Origin: Tetracladium setigerum
Lineage: Eukaryota > Ascomycota > Leotiomycetes > Helotiales
Direction of reading: 5' to 3'
Assembly: GCA_031472005.1 (NCBI GenBank)
Contig: PZJY01000013.1
Coordinates: forward strand, 62,001 to 126,000
DNA: 64,000 nt
The notes beneath the pieces were generated by a model that saw only the letters and a program-made list of their open reading frames with translations, had not been told where the DNA came from and did not search any database. Positions 1-11,452 of the stretch are shown piece by piece. A program made the translations under genes and the position numbers. Within the stretch, counting starts at the first letter, position 1; every line of letters starts with the position of its first letter.

Positions 1-1246
1 CGGTGGTGGCCGGGGGGTATTGATCTCGGGAAGTAAGTAATCAGCAGCGTTTGGGTGACCAAGTCGACGGCGTGGATTAGAAATATGATCAGCGGCCACT
101 GGGCCATTGTGTCCCAATGCTGAAGAAGCTCTCATATCGACAGCTTCCTCGTTATCTGAAGACGGCCGTGCGACGGATTTTACTGCCTTGGGCATCGTAG
201 GGCCTCCAGCATTGAACGAAAGAGGCTGAAGAGAGCAGACAAGACGAGCATCAACTCCAGCGCTTCTTAGAAGTGCGCAATAGAGCTGGGCCCCGACATC
301 ACGAGAGCCTTCCAGGTGTTTCGCGGCATTTCTGAAGTCTGCTTTGTCGAAGACAGAATCAATATCACTTGGAAGTTTGTACTTTGTGAGTTAGGCAGAG
401 GACGTAGTAATCCGATATGAAGAGACTCACATTCTGAATGTCTCGAGGGTCATCGGCCCATAGTGTCCTTCGCAATCCCCTTGCAGTGATGGAGAATTTC
501 TTCTGCCACCTTGTTGAGACCATTTCAATCCCTCTCTTCAGCGATTCAGCTCGTCCAAATTGAGAGAGGTCGGATTTTGGCCTGAGGAACTGCAACATCT
601 TCTTGTCGAGGAGAGGCTTCAATGTTTTCTGTACCTCGGAATCGTTGCACCACTTGTTCCTTCTCGCGACATAGGAGAGGAGACACAAGACGTGCATTTT
701 GTGTATATCCAGTCTCAATGACCTCTCTGCTTTGGTAATCGCCTTCTTCCTGGGCGCGACTTTCACCTTGGGAGCAGGACGAGACGTGAGAGTCAACTCA
801 AGATCTCCCCGGGGCGTTGACTCTTTGGCATGATCAAGATCGAGGTCGAAAGGATCCCAGGCAGCATCACTTGCTCCAGAGTCGTCATCCTCATTCTCAT
901 CCTCATCCTCGTCTGAACGGTAAACCGTTTGCTCCAGTTTTGGAGGACCCATGGACAGATCTGAAATGTTCCCATGTAGGACATCTTCGAATTCAATGTC
1001 ATCCACGTCCTCCTCATCATCATGCTCTTGAGCCGTGGTTTCTGGCTTTTTCACCTTGGAAGTCGTACTTGAACTTGATGCTTCCTCGCCGCTGAGACGA
1101 CCCGTCTTCCTTCTCTTCAACGGGCGATCGGGGATTTGAGACAGTGCAGCAGGGAGGGCTTCCGCCAGCATTTCTTGATATACTCCTGCCACTCCATGTG
1201 GGTTTCTTGCAGCAGCGGCAGCTTTGACCCGTTTCTTTCCCGCCAT
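1..1246 (-). CDS. RAD4: Rad4/XPC DNA damage recognition protein, N-terminal part (3' end outside window)
   Basis: The gene encodes the N-terminal ~400 residues of the nucleotide-excision-repair damage sensor Rad4/XPC, which acts in the nucleus with Rad23. The first ~170 residues are basic and then strongly acidic (EDEDENEDDD), typical of the disordered Rad4 N-terminus. From about residue 170 the start of the transglutaminase-like fold is visible (RLDIHKMHVLCLLSYVARR), followed after a 49-nt intron (382-430, GTGAGT...CACAAAG, branch CCTAAC) by the conserved GSRDVGAQLYCALLRSAGV and ARLVCSLQPL blocks. The start ATG at 1246 gives MAGKKRVK. The TGD end and beta-hairpin domains lie beyond base 1. 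It is divergent from IPK1 across 658 bp. Identification is from remembered family motifs. Confidence 0.9.
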
Positions 1247-1904
1247 GTCTGTTGCGATTGACAGTGAAGCATTCTACATGCTACAGGCCAATGATTCCTA
1301 AGCTTTCCTTTCAGAATCAAAAGTTTGATAGATCAAATAGAAATAATGAATGATTTTGGATTTTGGATTATTTTGGAACTTTTTTGGAACCTTTTTTTGG
1401 AGGCGCTTGTTTTGTTGACTCACTCCTGACGATCGTCGTCATATGTCACCGCGCCAGCATACGGAGGTAATCTTACCTTGGATTTTAAGCTTAATAGTAG
1501 GTTACGTAAGGTTTCCAAGTGCAACATAACACCAGAGGATTCCTCTTTCACCAAATTCATAAATCTACTCCGTAGGTAATATCATCATCTCCAGCGACCT
1601 CTATCTTTCGTCTCTCCTCTCGCTTTTCACCGCCATGAATAGTATCCGGCGATCCGTCTTAGATCCTTCTGCATTTGCTGTGAAACCAGCTTGACCTACT
1701 CCATCGCCGCGCCACCGACTGGTTTGCCAACAGCTACGAGTACGAGACCGCCCTGCAACGGTCGGCTTCACGGCTTCACGATTGACAGTTTTGCAGCCTC
1801 CCTTCTCGAGACTCGTCTTCTTGCAGTCATCTGCGCAAGCTTTCCCTTCAACCAAGATCGAGAATCGCGTTGTCTCATTACGAGATCTACGCTTCCCACT
1901 CAAT
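1247..1904. other. divergent intergenic region between RAD4 and IPK1
   Basis: A 658-bp non-coding stretch separates the two divergent start codons, so it should hold both promoters. It contains T-rich runs near 1370-1400 and pyrimidine-rich patches near 1600 and 1790. I see no conserved ORF; the short open frames here have no recognisable content. Confidence 0.6.
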
Positions 1905-3113
1905 ATGGCGCTCAACCCAACTCTCCAAGGTGAGACTCCTAATGGCAGAGAGAGCAGGATACCGGTTCTCCCCAAGACCTGTGATCTCTCCTATCTAGAT
2001 GAGGGGGCTGCAAATGTCGTTTACAGAGTCTCCGTCCAACCCACTACTCCAGGAGTTTCGTCGAACGAGATGTATGAAGGCGGGACACCTCCACCGACAG
2101 AAGTGGAATTTGAAGAGCATTCAATTTCACATGTTCTAGAGAGTGAGTTTGGCCGACTGGCTTCGAAATCTCTGTGCAACTTCTTACCACTATACAGAAA
2201 AGCTCCTTCGGCTGCGCAAAGATCTGCCAACAACAGCGCCGTGTCGAGACGCACAAGCTTCATGGGAAAGGTTGATCAAACCTTTGCTACGACCAAATGA
2301 GTACGTCGACCAGACGCTGATTCGTCTGGAGTCTGGCATCACTCAAATGCTTAATGCCAATCTTCAACAATGGGAACATTCTGGAAAGCTGGAGGGTTTG
2401 CAGGATCCGCGATTGAAGAAACGATGCGGAGATTACCTTGCGAATGATGAGTACGGACTTCTGGTTACAGATATGACTCCTGGTTGGTAAATTCGATCTG
2501 GTTCGGGAGGGCAGTGCTAATGACTTAAGAACTCCCAGGCCAGTATTTCGTCGAATTCAAACCTAAGTGGCTCCTCCAGTCACCCACTGCACCTCCTCAC
2601 TCGAAACGATGTCGCACATGTGCGCTGGCAGCACGAACGAAAGCACGCGGAAAAGCAGGAGATGTTTTGAAGAGTCCTGTTTGCCCACTCGATCTGATAT
2701 CTGATGATCCACAAGATGTGCTTCGAGCTGCAAATCTTCTTCTTCACTCCGAGTCGGTTCGATCAGATATTGCACGTTTTGAGAAGTGGCTGCAGGGTAC
2801 ACAACTGTTACATCGCTTGCGGGATATACAGCATGACTTAGATCAGAAGGGAGTCTTGGAGGCGGATGCTGATGATGAGAACCTACTCGTGGCAATGACT
2901 TTGAGGGATTGCACAGTCTTTGTGAGATTTCCAGAAGATCCACAACAGGATGAATGGAACATTGAAGCCAGGATTGGAGATCTGGACCTGAAGAGCAAGG
3001 GAAAGGAGCAGTATTGGAAGTCTGTTGAATCCTCTTTAATTAAGGAGGGCTGGTACGAGGGAACGGAGAAACCGGAGGAAGCGCAGCCTCTCACTTGTTC
3101 TCTGTTCCGTTGA
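1905..3113 (+). CDS. IPK1: inositol-pentakisphosphate 2-kinase
   Basis: This 365-residue enzyme phosphorylates inositol pentakisphosphate at position 2 to make phytate (InsP6), the last step of the Ipk1 pathway in the nucleus. Three exons join in phase: 1905-2142, 2198-2482 and 2539-3113. Intron 1 is GTGAGT...ATACAG (2143-2197). Intron 2 must use GTTGGT at 2483 to keep frame, although GTAAAT lies 4 nt downstream. Diagnostic blocks are the nucleotide-binding SYLDEGAANVVYRV near the N-terminus, KLLRLRKDL, LVTDMTPG, and VEFKPKWLLQSPTAP followed by the CRTCAL motif. The start was placed at MALNPTLQ because the longer upstream frame carries no family sequence. The length fits fungal Ipk1. The family match is from memory, but several independent blocks agree. 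Confidence 0.92.
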
Positions 3114-3606
3114 GATGTTTACGTTTATAGAGATGGAGCGTTCAAAGAAGCATTAAAGTTGCTGGCAAGCAACTTGGCGTTATAGATGGATGGGGAATGG
3201 CGGTATGATACCCATGAGATATGTAGATCATTTTGAAATCGATACGGCGAAGTTTCTTACCATGTCCTTTCATCCGATTTCCGTTTCTTCCTTTCCATAT
3301 ACAGTGTACAGGTATGAACACATGTCTCAATACCGACTTTTCGACTTTTTTAGGTATTTCTCGGCTGTTCGACTTTTCGACCTCCCCAACACACCAGACC
3401 TGCAGTTGGTACAGCCTTGCGAGTTCGGCTATCTTGCATCATTCTACTGTAGCCTCGGCAGTTTGGATGAGGAGGGGAAAACGTCATGACTGATTAGATA
3501 GAGACAGTGCACCGAAATGTCTATCAAGATGCAATTTCTCCCTCAAACATCCAGGATTCCTCAATCACACAAAATTTGGTCTCAGAATTAACTGACGGTT
3601 CCAAGA
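3114..3606. other. intergenic region, no gene seen
   Basis: About 490 bp lie between IPK1 and the downstream dehydrogenase, both on the plus strand. Short overlapping open frames near 3190-3490 show no domain or codon bias and are treated as chance. The region should hold the IPK1 3' end and the dehydrogenase promoter. Confidence 0.5.
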
Positions 3607-4801
3607 ATGGTCAAAGCAATCATTATGAAGCAGGTGGAGGGGAAACCTGGGAAGGTTTACTATCCGTAAGTCAAGCTCCTCCTTCCCGCAAGCAAAACTA
3701 TAACTGAATACTGTACTCTACAGCCTCGAAATCACCGAGCTCCCTTCCCCAACACCTGGTCCCAATGATCTCGTCATCGAAATGCGTGCCGCAGCATTGA
3801 ATCACCGAGATCACTTTCTCCGACAACATCTCTACCCAGCGCCCTCCTTTGAAACGCCAATGCTGGCAGATGGCTGTGGGATTGTCACAGCAGTCGGGAG
3901 CGCGGCTTCCAAGTCGTGGATTGGGAAGTCAGTTATACTTGTGCCTGGTCGCGGCTGGAAGGACTCGCCAGATGGTCCGGAAGCGCCGAAGGGTTACGCT
4001 ATTTTGGGAGGGACGACGTCTTTTCCTGTGGGCACCGCACAAGAGATTTTGATTGTGGATGAGAATGAGGTCGAGGAAACTCCTTCGCATTTGAATTCCG
4101 TAGAGGCCGCAGCGCTGCCTTTGACGGGATTGACGGGATGGAGAGCTCTGGTCAGCAAGAGTGGAAATGCAGAGAAGGGCCGAAACATCTTGATAACTGG
4201 GATTGGAGGAGGTGTGGCTCTGAACGTATTGCAATTTGCAGTTGCGTTTGGAGCGAATGTTTACGTGACGAGTGGTGATGAAGCGAAGATTGAAAAGGCG
4301 AAGAGTCTAGGTGCAAAGGGTGGTGTTAGTTACAAGTCGGAGGTTTGGGAGAAAGAGCTATTGAAGCAGTTGCCAAAAGACAGGCCGTATATTGATTCTA
4401 TCATAGACGGAGCTGGTGGGAGTATTATCTCAAAGGCTTTCAAGCTGCTTAAGGTTGGTTGGCCATTTCTTCTCTTCTCACCAAGAACGAGCTGACGGAA
4501 ATAGCCTGGTGGAGTAGTTGTTCAGTATGGTATGACAGTTGCACCCAAGATGGAATGGTCCATGCCTGCTGTTTTGAAGAACTTGGAGTTGAAAGGTTCC
4601 ACGATGGGTTCGCGACAGGAGTTCCGTGAGATGGTGGCATTCGTCAAGGAGAAGAAGATTACGCCGGTGGTATCACGGGTGGTGAGAGGATTGGATAATC
4701 TGCCGGAAATCGACACTTTGTTCGACGACATGAAGAAAGGGTCTCAATTTGGGAAGTTGGTCATCGAGCTGGGCCCGGGTAGCGCGTCCAGCAAACTCTG
4801 A
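3607..4801 (+). CDS. zinc-type alcohol dehydrogenase-like / quinone oxidoreductase (MDR superfamily)
   Basis: The gene encodes a 361-residue NAD(P)-dependent oxidoreductase of the medium-chain dehydrogenase/reductase superfamily. Exons are 3607-3665, 3724-4453 and 4505-4801; introns start GTAAGT and GTTGGT and end CTACAG and AAATAG, and all phases match. Visible features are the N-terminal GroES-like part (AAALNHRDHFLRQH), the LPLTGLTGWRAL helix before the nucleotide site, and the Rossmann glycine motif ITGIGGGVALNVLQFA. The 'ALNHRDH' and 'GGVVVQYG' blocks resemble the zinc-type ADH-like group found widely in fungi. I see no four-cysteine structural zinc loop, so it may not bind structural zinc. 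Substrate is unknown. It is a stand-alone gene with no evident pathway partner beside it. Confidence 0.85.
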
Positions 4802-6149
4802 TGTTCGCGCCGGAGATGCATGGGGAGAGACGAGCAGAATAACAGATCACCACCACTAACAAATACAGCTACATGTAGAAGATACGTAGCGAGTTGTGCG
4901 CCCTGTTCGGCCGAGGAGCCATGAAACAATAATGAAAGAAGTGATGAATGAATGTGCAGATCGGATGGGTTCGTCTGGTGATTGAATATTCTTCAGGTCT
5001 CAGCGGAGATAGATGAACGTGGCTAAAGGCAAGCATAGGTTTTCACGTTTCCATCGAGTAATGATCGAGTAATGATCGAGTAATAATAACAATAAGCGAG
5101 TAAGGATGGCGTAACGGTCGTGTAATAGCCGGCAACGACATCGGCGCTAGAATCTGACTTTCAGGTCCGTCTGGGTTCTAGTCCGAGGTACTGGACTACT
5201 CAATCCCACTGCAGTAAGTAGGTACTACTAGTGTGCAGCGGAGTTTGTTTTAAGTCGAGTTTATTAATGGATTACTTACTTATGAGTTGGTGATTTAAGC
5301 AACTCACTACTTGCCTAGCTAGTTCCTGATTGGTCTAGCTTGCTCAGGGCAAGATTCCGGAACTCGCCTACGTCCCAACAACGACGTTCCCTCTTTCCTC
5401 TTTCCCCTTCGCTGGCTCGTGAAGATAATTCAACACTTGTCAAATCTTCACCGACCTTCCCATTCTTATGTGCGCATTCCGAGTCGGCCCGGCAAAGAGA
5501 AGGGAATAATGAGGGAAGGGGAAGAAAGAAAGAAAGAAACCGAGAGCGCGCCAAGCACCCGACCACTTGATCCGTCCTACCACGAAGTTATACTCTACCC
5601 AAGGTACACACCTAACTCTCGCATCTCATGATGCCTTCTACGCCCTTTACACCTTCTTCTGTGGCTGCTCATCTACCTCTTATATCCATTTCCCCAAGCC
5701 CTGGGCAACTGTACCCACCTGCACGCTTCTCCCGATCCGGGGCAGTGACGCAGAGATAGGAGTCGCTGGAGCTGCGATAAGGAATGGAAATGCGCCGCGG
5801 CGGATATTGATGATGCACCCCACAATGAGCACTCCCAGGGATGGGTAAGTGCTGCAATTCTCCAAAGGTAATTATTCTCGTACTTATTAATAATATCGGA
5901 ACCTAACAAGTAAGTCGCTCATCATTCCCTTCTTCTCTTCTCTTCGTCTCCCGTTGTTGTCTTCCTCTTTGTCTACCACTTACTTCATCTTTCTTCCCTC
6001 TTTGCCCTTCCTCGTAAACACAATATATGTACAGATTTTGGTAGTGACCAAACATCCTGTCCCTCCACCACCCCGATAAGGCAAATCAACTCGAATCTAC
6101 CCCTCCAAATTCTCCCCTCCGTCAATAAATACCTCCTCTATCCTTTCAG
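4802..6149. other. 1.35-kb intergenic region upstream of allantoinase
   Basis: No conserved gene is visible. The stretch contains an 11-bp tandem repeat at 5053-5085 and a purine-rich strand segment near 5500-5540. Pyrimidine-rich tracts at 5915-6010 and just before 6149 look like a fungal promoter or 5' leader of the allantoinase gene. Several overlapping short frames at 5315-5900 on both strands have no domain content. Confidence 0.5.
5053..5085. repeat. 11-bp tandem repeat, three copies
   Basis: The unit ATCGAGTAATG is repeated head to tail three times; the last copy differs at its final base. It lies in non-coding DNA between the dehydrogenase and allantoinase genes. It is a simple minisatellite with no obvious function. 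Confidence 0.8.
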
Positions 6150-7837
6150 ATGGCTTCCAACGACTCAACAACCGTGCTCTTCCCCTACCCAACACCTGCT
6201 CCCACTCCCCCCTACGACTCGACATCACCTCTCACAGTCCTCACCTCCTCGCGAGCAGTCATCTATGATGTTAACAACAACCTGATTGTCTCCCCTGCCA
6301 CCATCACAGTCTCCCCGCAGTCTGGGAAGATCATCTCCATTCTCCCCACCGTCCTACCGCGCTCCAGTTTCTCTGCCGATACCACATATCTCGATCACTC
6401 GCCAAATCTGCTCCTCCCCGGCTTAGTAGATGCACATGTGCACCTGAATGAGCCGGGACGAACAGAATGGGAGGGATTTCATACGGGAACGAGGGCGGCT
6501 GCCAGTGGTGGAGTGACAACCGTGGTGGACATGCCTTTAAATGCCATTCCTCCTACCACAACCCTCAATGGTCTGCAAGAGAAGATCAAGGCTGCGCAGG
6601 GACAATGCTGGGTCGACGTGGGATTCTACGGCGGTATAATTCCTGGAAATGCCGATCAGCTACTTCCTCTAGTCGAGGCAGGCGTACGGGGTTTCAAAGG
6701 CTTTTTGATCGAAAGTGGTGTGAGTATTCCACTCATATGCTACTGACATTGCTGATCTCCCTCCTCCAGGTCGATGAGTTTCCCGCAGTGTCGTCCTCAG
6801 ATGTATCGCTTGCGATGAAAACACTAAGCGACACTACAACCACTCTGATGTTTCACGCCGAAATGATCCCTCCCATTACTATGTCGGTTGGAGACGATGT
6901 TCAAACTTCTTTGCCTCCCCTTGCTCCTTCTGGCCCTTTGACCTCCTACTCGACATTCCTCACATCCAGACCTCCAGCATTTGAGACTTATGCCATCGAG
7001 GAAATTCTATCGCTGGCACCTATCGCTCCAGAATTACAGCTTCACATCGTACATCTCTCAGCAATCGAAGCTGTCCCACTCCTCCGCGCCGCAAGAGAAA
7101 GCGGCATCAAAGTCACGGCAGAGACGTGCTTCCACTACCTAGCCCTGGCCGCCGAGGAGGTCGAAGACGGCGACACTAGACACAAATGTTGCCCACCAAT
7201 TCGATCATCGAAAAATCGGGATGGTCTCTGGGAGGAATTGGCACGACCCGACTCTGTGCTTCAAACAATCGTTTCCGATCACTCGCCTTGCACGCCTGAG
7301 CTGAAAATTCTCCCTGGCCATATCCCTCACGGCTGCGGCTCCTCCGTTGCGGTGCCAAAAGAGATGAAGGCTGTGAATGGAGAAATGGTGTCAAAAGAAC
7401 AGGTCGAGGACATTGAACGCGGTGATTTCTTCTCCTCATGGGGTGGCATCTCGTCGGTTGGGCTCGGACTACCGATTCTTTGGACGGAAGCTACATCAAG
7501 ATCCAATTCCAATATCGATATCCTCGATGTAGTACGATTATGCGCGGTTAATACGGCCAAGCAGGTTGGATTATCGCATCAGAAAGGCGCCTTGAGGATT
7601 GGAATGGATGCCGATATTTGTGTCTTTGCGGATGAGGAGACATTTGTGGTTGGGAGAGAGCAGATGTTGTTCAGAAACAAGGTGAGTCCATATCAAGGAC
7701 GAACAATGAGAGGAGTGGTGAAGGAAACGTGGGTGAGGGGGATGAAAGTGTTTGAGAGGGGAGCGGCGAATGCTGGATTTGTAGGCAAGGGAGGCTTGCC
7801 AAGCGGGAAACTGTTGTTGGAGAAGCGGACAGCATAG
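6150..7837 (+). CDS. DAL1: allantoinase
   Basis: The gene encodes a 545-residue amidohydrolase that opens the hydantoin ring of allantoin to allantoate in purine-nitrogen catabolism. Exons are 6150-6719 and 6770-7837, separated by a 50-nt intron (GTGAGT...CTCCAG, phase 0). Motifs are the metal-binding HxH in LVDAHVHLNEPGRTEWEGF, GFKGFLIESGVDEF spanning the splice site (its lysine corresponds to the carboxylated metal-bridging lysine of the family), a later HAEM histidine, QLHIVHLSA, and the DHSP catalytic aspartate motif. This metal-ligand set is that of the dihydroorotase/allantoinase/hydantoinase group. The EPGRTEWEGF and DHSPCTPELK forms favour allantoinase. No other purine-catabolism gene is next to it. 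Nitrogen-repression control is known for the family but was not checked in the promoter. Confidence 0.93.
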
Positions 7838-9742
7838 AACCCTTTATGTATCATGAATAATGAATGCCTGTTATCAAGAATATTTTCGAACTCTCAACTT
7901 GCTATCTCTTGAATACCGAGTCTTCTGGGAAATGTGCCCGATCTCGAATGAGAGGTCACCGATGCCAAATGCTTTCCACAGCTGATGGGTAAAAGGAGCT
8001 TACCACGATGGCATCTCCCGATAATGCACGACAACACGTGAATAAGATCTCCTCCCATCCAACTTTATACTGGAGATGGCCTTCTGACGACGGCTTTTTT
8101 CGTGTTCTGGAATAATGGACGGACTTTGGATTATTGAACATGTCACCTGGCTGTCGAGCCCACCTCTTGGCACCTCTTCGTTTAGTTCGGTCCGCCAAGC
8201 CATTTACCGCCACCATCACTCTCTCTACTGCAGTCAATTATATCGCTGGGGCTTCAGGGGATTGAAGTACTCTAGATTCACAACTTTTATTGTGCTGAAC
8301 TTCATTGAACTGTTTCAGGATTGTATGGCTAGTGTGGCTGGTGATTTTCAGCCCTTGTGCCTCACCCAATGTAGTTCAGCTTCTTTGTGGCGCATTTTTA
8401 TTGAGGTTGACTAGATGTTTTCACGTGCGCCTCCAACCATCAAGTTCAACATCCTTCGTCAGTATCAGAGTTGACTGCAAGCTCTTTCTGTCTACCCAAA
8501 ATATCTCCTAGCCTCTGCCATATACGCTCAGCAATTCTCAGTGCCTACGACAACCGTGTCTCCCTAACAGCCCTATCATGAATTGATAGGGAACCTCAGC
8601 CTTGCCATGGCAGGGAACCAACATACGGCGAATTCGCTGTACAAATTGTGCCTCTCGGAGTACAAAGAGCTTTGACAATTACCAGATTTACGTTCGCCTC
8701 GGAGACTCTCGGGTTCTAGGAGGTTTGACTTGCACTACGTCGGAGACAAACTTTCAGCTTTGGAGAAGAGCATCTTAGATATTAAGCCAGGGAGGCCGCT
8801 AGATGATATCCTATCTATCTCAAACCATCATAACAACCAAGCACAACGGTGTTTGGGTGGCACAAATAAGGATCTCAACGAAAGTGGGTGCCTTGTCGTT
8901 TTATAGTTGTCTACTGCTGTGTGCCCCTAACATGTCTATAGTCCGTCTTTGTCTTTCTAATCCAGCTCGTGAAGACGCCCTGCGGACTGCTACCTTGAAA
9001 GTCCAGTTCAATACTCTAGAGATCCCATGCGATGATCTTACTGATGAAGAGGACGTTGCTGCATTGGAAGCATTGTACAAGAATAGCTCATCGCGCACCT
9101 CGGCTGACTATGTTGTAGACAAGGTCTCGCATCTCAGCATCTAGCCGAAAGAGGGCGGTCGAGAACTGGTTTTGACGGCCAGCCGTCCAGCAATATAGAT
9201 TCCCGCGGATCTTCTTTGGATCAACAGCAATCCCAATTGAGCTGGACCGGATCTTCAGTTGTGCCTAAACGCAAACCCGCAGCCAAACCCTTAGCTACAA
9301 GAACAACCAAAAGCCTGAAATCGAATCCTGATTCCAACACCCAATCTAGCCTTTCGAAAGTGAAAATTTTGATGTGTCAATAAGTAAGATGAAAATTAGA
9401 CGCCATTCAGATACGCAGCATGTATGAATACCGTGCAGAAGGACCTTCAAACATATTTCCGCACAACACGAAATTGTCAGCCGACCGGTGGGCGAGCACA
9501 ACGATACAAATGCGGCTTGGCAGCATGCTCTTCATTGTGTCGCCGAATGTAAGCTGTGAGCACAAGATATTTGTGCTCCGCATTTTGCTGTGCCCAGGCT
9601 GGAGGCTCACTAAAGCACGGCGGAACTTTCATCTTTACTGGAATTACCCAACGGTTGGCAGCTTGCTCCCGCAAAGGTGCATAACTTGTGACTGTGGTCC
9701 AGTGAGAGAAAGAGGCCACCGCTGAATCATTGTTGGGCCTGT
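7838..9742. other. 1.9-kb region without a confident gene
   Basis: Several short frames occur (for example 8803-9144 on the plus strand, ending with an acidic helical stretch LTDEEDVAALEALYKNSS), and 8730-8800 in another frame reads like a short coiled segment. None forms a complete product or carries a domain I recognise, and frames are interrupted by stops. It may be the wreck of a gene or ordinary intergenic DNA. Confidence 0.4.
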
Positions 9743-11452
9743 TTACCGCGTTCCAGGGATTGGTACCACACGTCGTTCAGCCGGATTCATCTCCTTCTGG
9801 TCACCATCAGTGAGGCTCTTGTCGGTGGTGCCTACCACTGAGATATGTTGGACTACCGCCGAAGGCTCATCACCACTGTTGCTCGATAACTTGGAAATTG
9901 GCTTGTTGGTTTCGCTATTTGGCCGGGATAGCAACAATAGCGGCTCCCCTCTGCTGTGTGTAGGAGGTGGGGAGACTGCTGGAACAGCTGTAGGTAGACG
10001 GGCCTGACTGAAGGCCGTTGTCAAATGACCAGCAACTGTTTGACTCAATGGCAATGATGATGATGGCGGTGACAGGAGACCTGAGAGCAGAAGTGGGAAT
10101 ACATTGGAAGGTTGAGGCGGTAGAGATGGCTCGACAGGCGCGACAAAGGGAAGAGCTGGAAGTGGTTGAAGAGGTTCAATTGTTTGGAAATGTTGCTCTG
10201 CTGCAATTGCCGCTTCTGCTGAGAATGGCTCTGCCTTTGCTTTGTGGGCTCCCTCTTTGCCATGGTCTTCCTGCACCTTGGGACCACTCACAGCAGGTCC
10301 TTCGGCAGCTTTTCGAGCAGATGGTGAAATGGACACGCGGTGGGACGGGGAAGACCAGGTCTGCCTCGGCCTTAGGGAAGTGGCTGGAAGGCTCTGCACG
10401 TCTGGCATATCCTTCCTCATCTGCGCCTGCTGCCGAGCGTGGAAAGCTGCGATCTTCTCGGGGCAGTTGCAATCCCAGGCAGGCAACCATGAGGGTTCCT
10501 CGCCAGGGTCGAGCCACCTGATGCGATAGGCATGCACAGGAGTGAAGCTTTCTGCCAAAATTTCCTTGACATCCCACAGTTTCGTTCTTCCTTTTCGTTT
10601 CTTGTCCTTGGGAGGAGGATTTGCTTCTCCCTCTTCGTTTTCATCTACTTCTCCTCTTCCTCCTCCTCCCCCAGCGCCGCCGGAGAGGTTTCGGTCACCC
10701 ATTGGCCAGTTCGCAAACGATGTGCCCATGATGCCTCAGGGCCTCATTAGCCATCCGGACTGCCGGTACGTAAACCGAGGCGTCGTCCTCGCTCGCAGAG
10801 CTACTGACCGAGATGGCCGATAGATGATCAAGTTCCTGGGATCGGATGACCTCGTCTTCATTTGGAATACGACCTTAATGCCGCACTGATGCTTTCGCTA
10901 TGTCATCGTCAACACCGTAAACACCAGCCATCTCGTAGTCCTCTTCCTCGTTGTCTGTACTCCTTTCCTCGTCATCTGAGTTCTCTTCTTCGCCATCTAG
11001 GATCATTACTAGGTTGTTCTTTATTCCTCTGCCAGCACTCCCAGCGCCCTTTTCTTCGGAACCTGTGGTGATCTTAGTTCCTTTCCTCATCCTGGAGCCC
11101 ACTACGTTACTACGTACTGGTGCCTAAGTTTTGGCAAATTCGCTTGGGGCTTCTCTCCTCGATATCCTCTAGCTCTGCTCGACCGTCAATATCATTCTCG
11201 CTTTTGAGTAGCATTTGTTTGGGCATGTGCGCCGCATTCTCCTAGAGGAATAATCAGCTATATTTCCTGGCAGATGCAGGTTACACAAACTTTGGCTTTC
11301 AGTATTTGAAAAGACCTCAAGGTATCGCCCGGCCTGATGGGTGGAGTATATCCAGCATTTCCTCTCTCTTTGGTCAAGTCAATGACTGCTTGTCTGGATA
11401 CAGGCACTTCCTGGAAATGGGTTGTGCAAGGAGTAATTTCTGGTGTAGGCAT
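9743..11452 (-). CDS. chromodomain-containing protein (hand-built five-exon model)
   Basis: The last exon carries a chromodomain-like block (LWDVKEILAES, YRIRWLDPGEEPSWLP, then a helix ending EKIAAFHAR), suggesting binding to methylated histone tails in the nucleus. I built the 5' part by splicing: exons 11452-11291, 11241-11118, 11062-10925, 10873-10805 and 10734-9743. Introns are 49, 55, 51 and 70 nt, and their phases give one 494-codon frame. The best junctions have CTCTAG and CACAG acceptors with good branch sites; the fourth donor (GTAGCT) is weak. The N-terminal half is acidic (EEENSDDEERSTDNEEED), and the C-terminal ~300 residues are Pro/Ser-rich and low in complexity. The true start may lie upstream, since the frame is open above 11452 to a plausible acceptor. 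The specific partner and family are not known to me. Confidence 0.6.

Noticed and set aside
5150..5200. GGTTCTAGTCC-like box considered as a tRNA internal promoter
   Set aside because: No acceptor-stem pairing or anticodon arm could be arranged around it.
8803..9144. 113-codon plus-strand frame considered as a gene
   Set aside because: No domain or splice support was found, and flanking frames are interrupted. It is left as part of an unassigned region.
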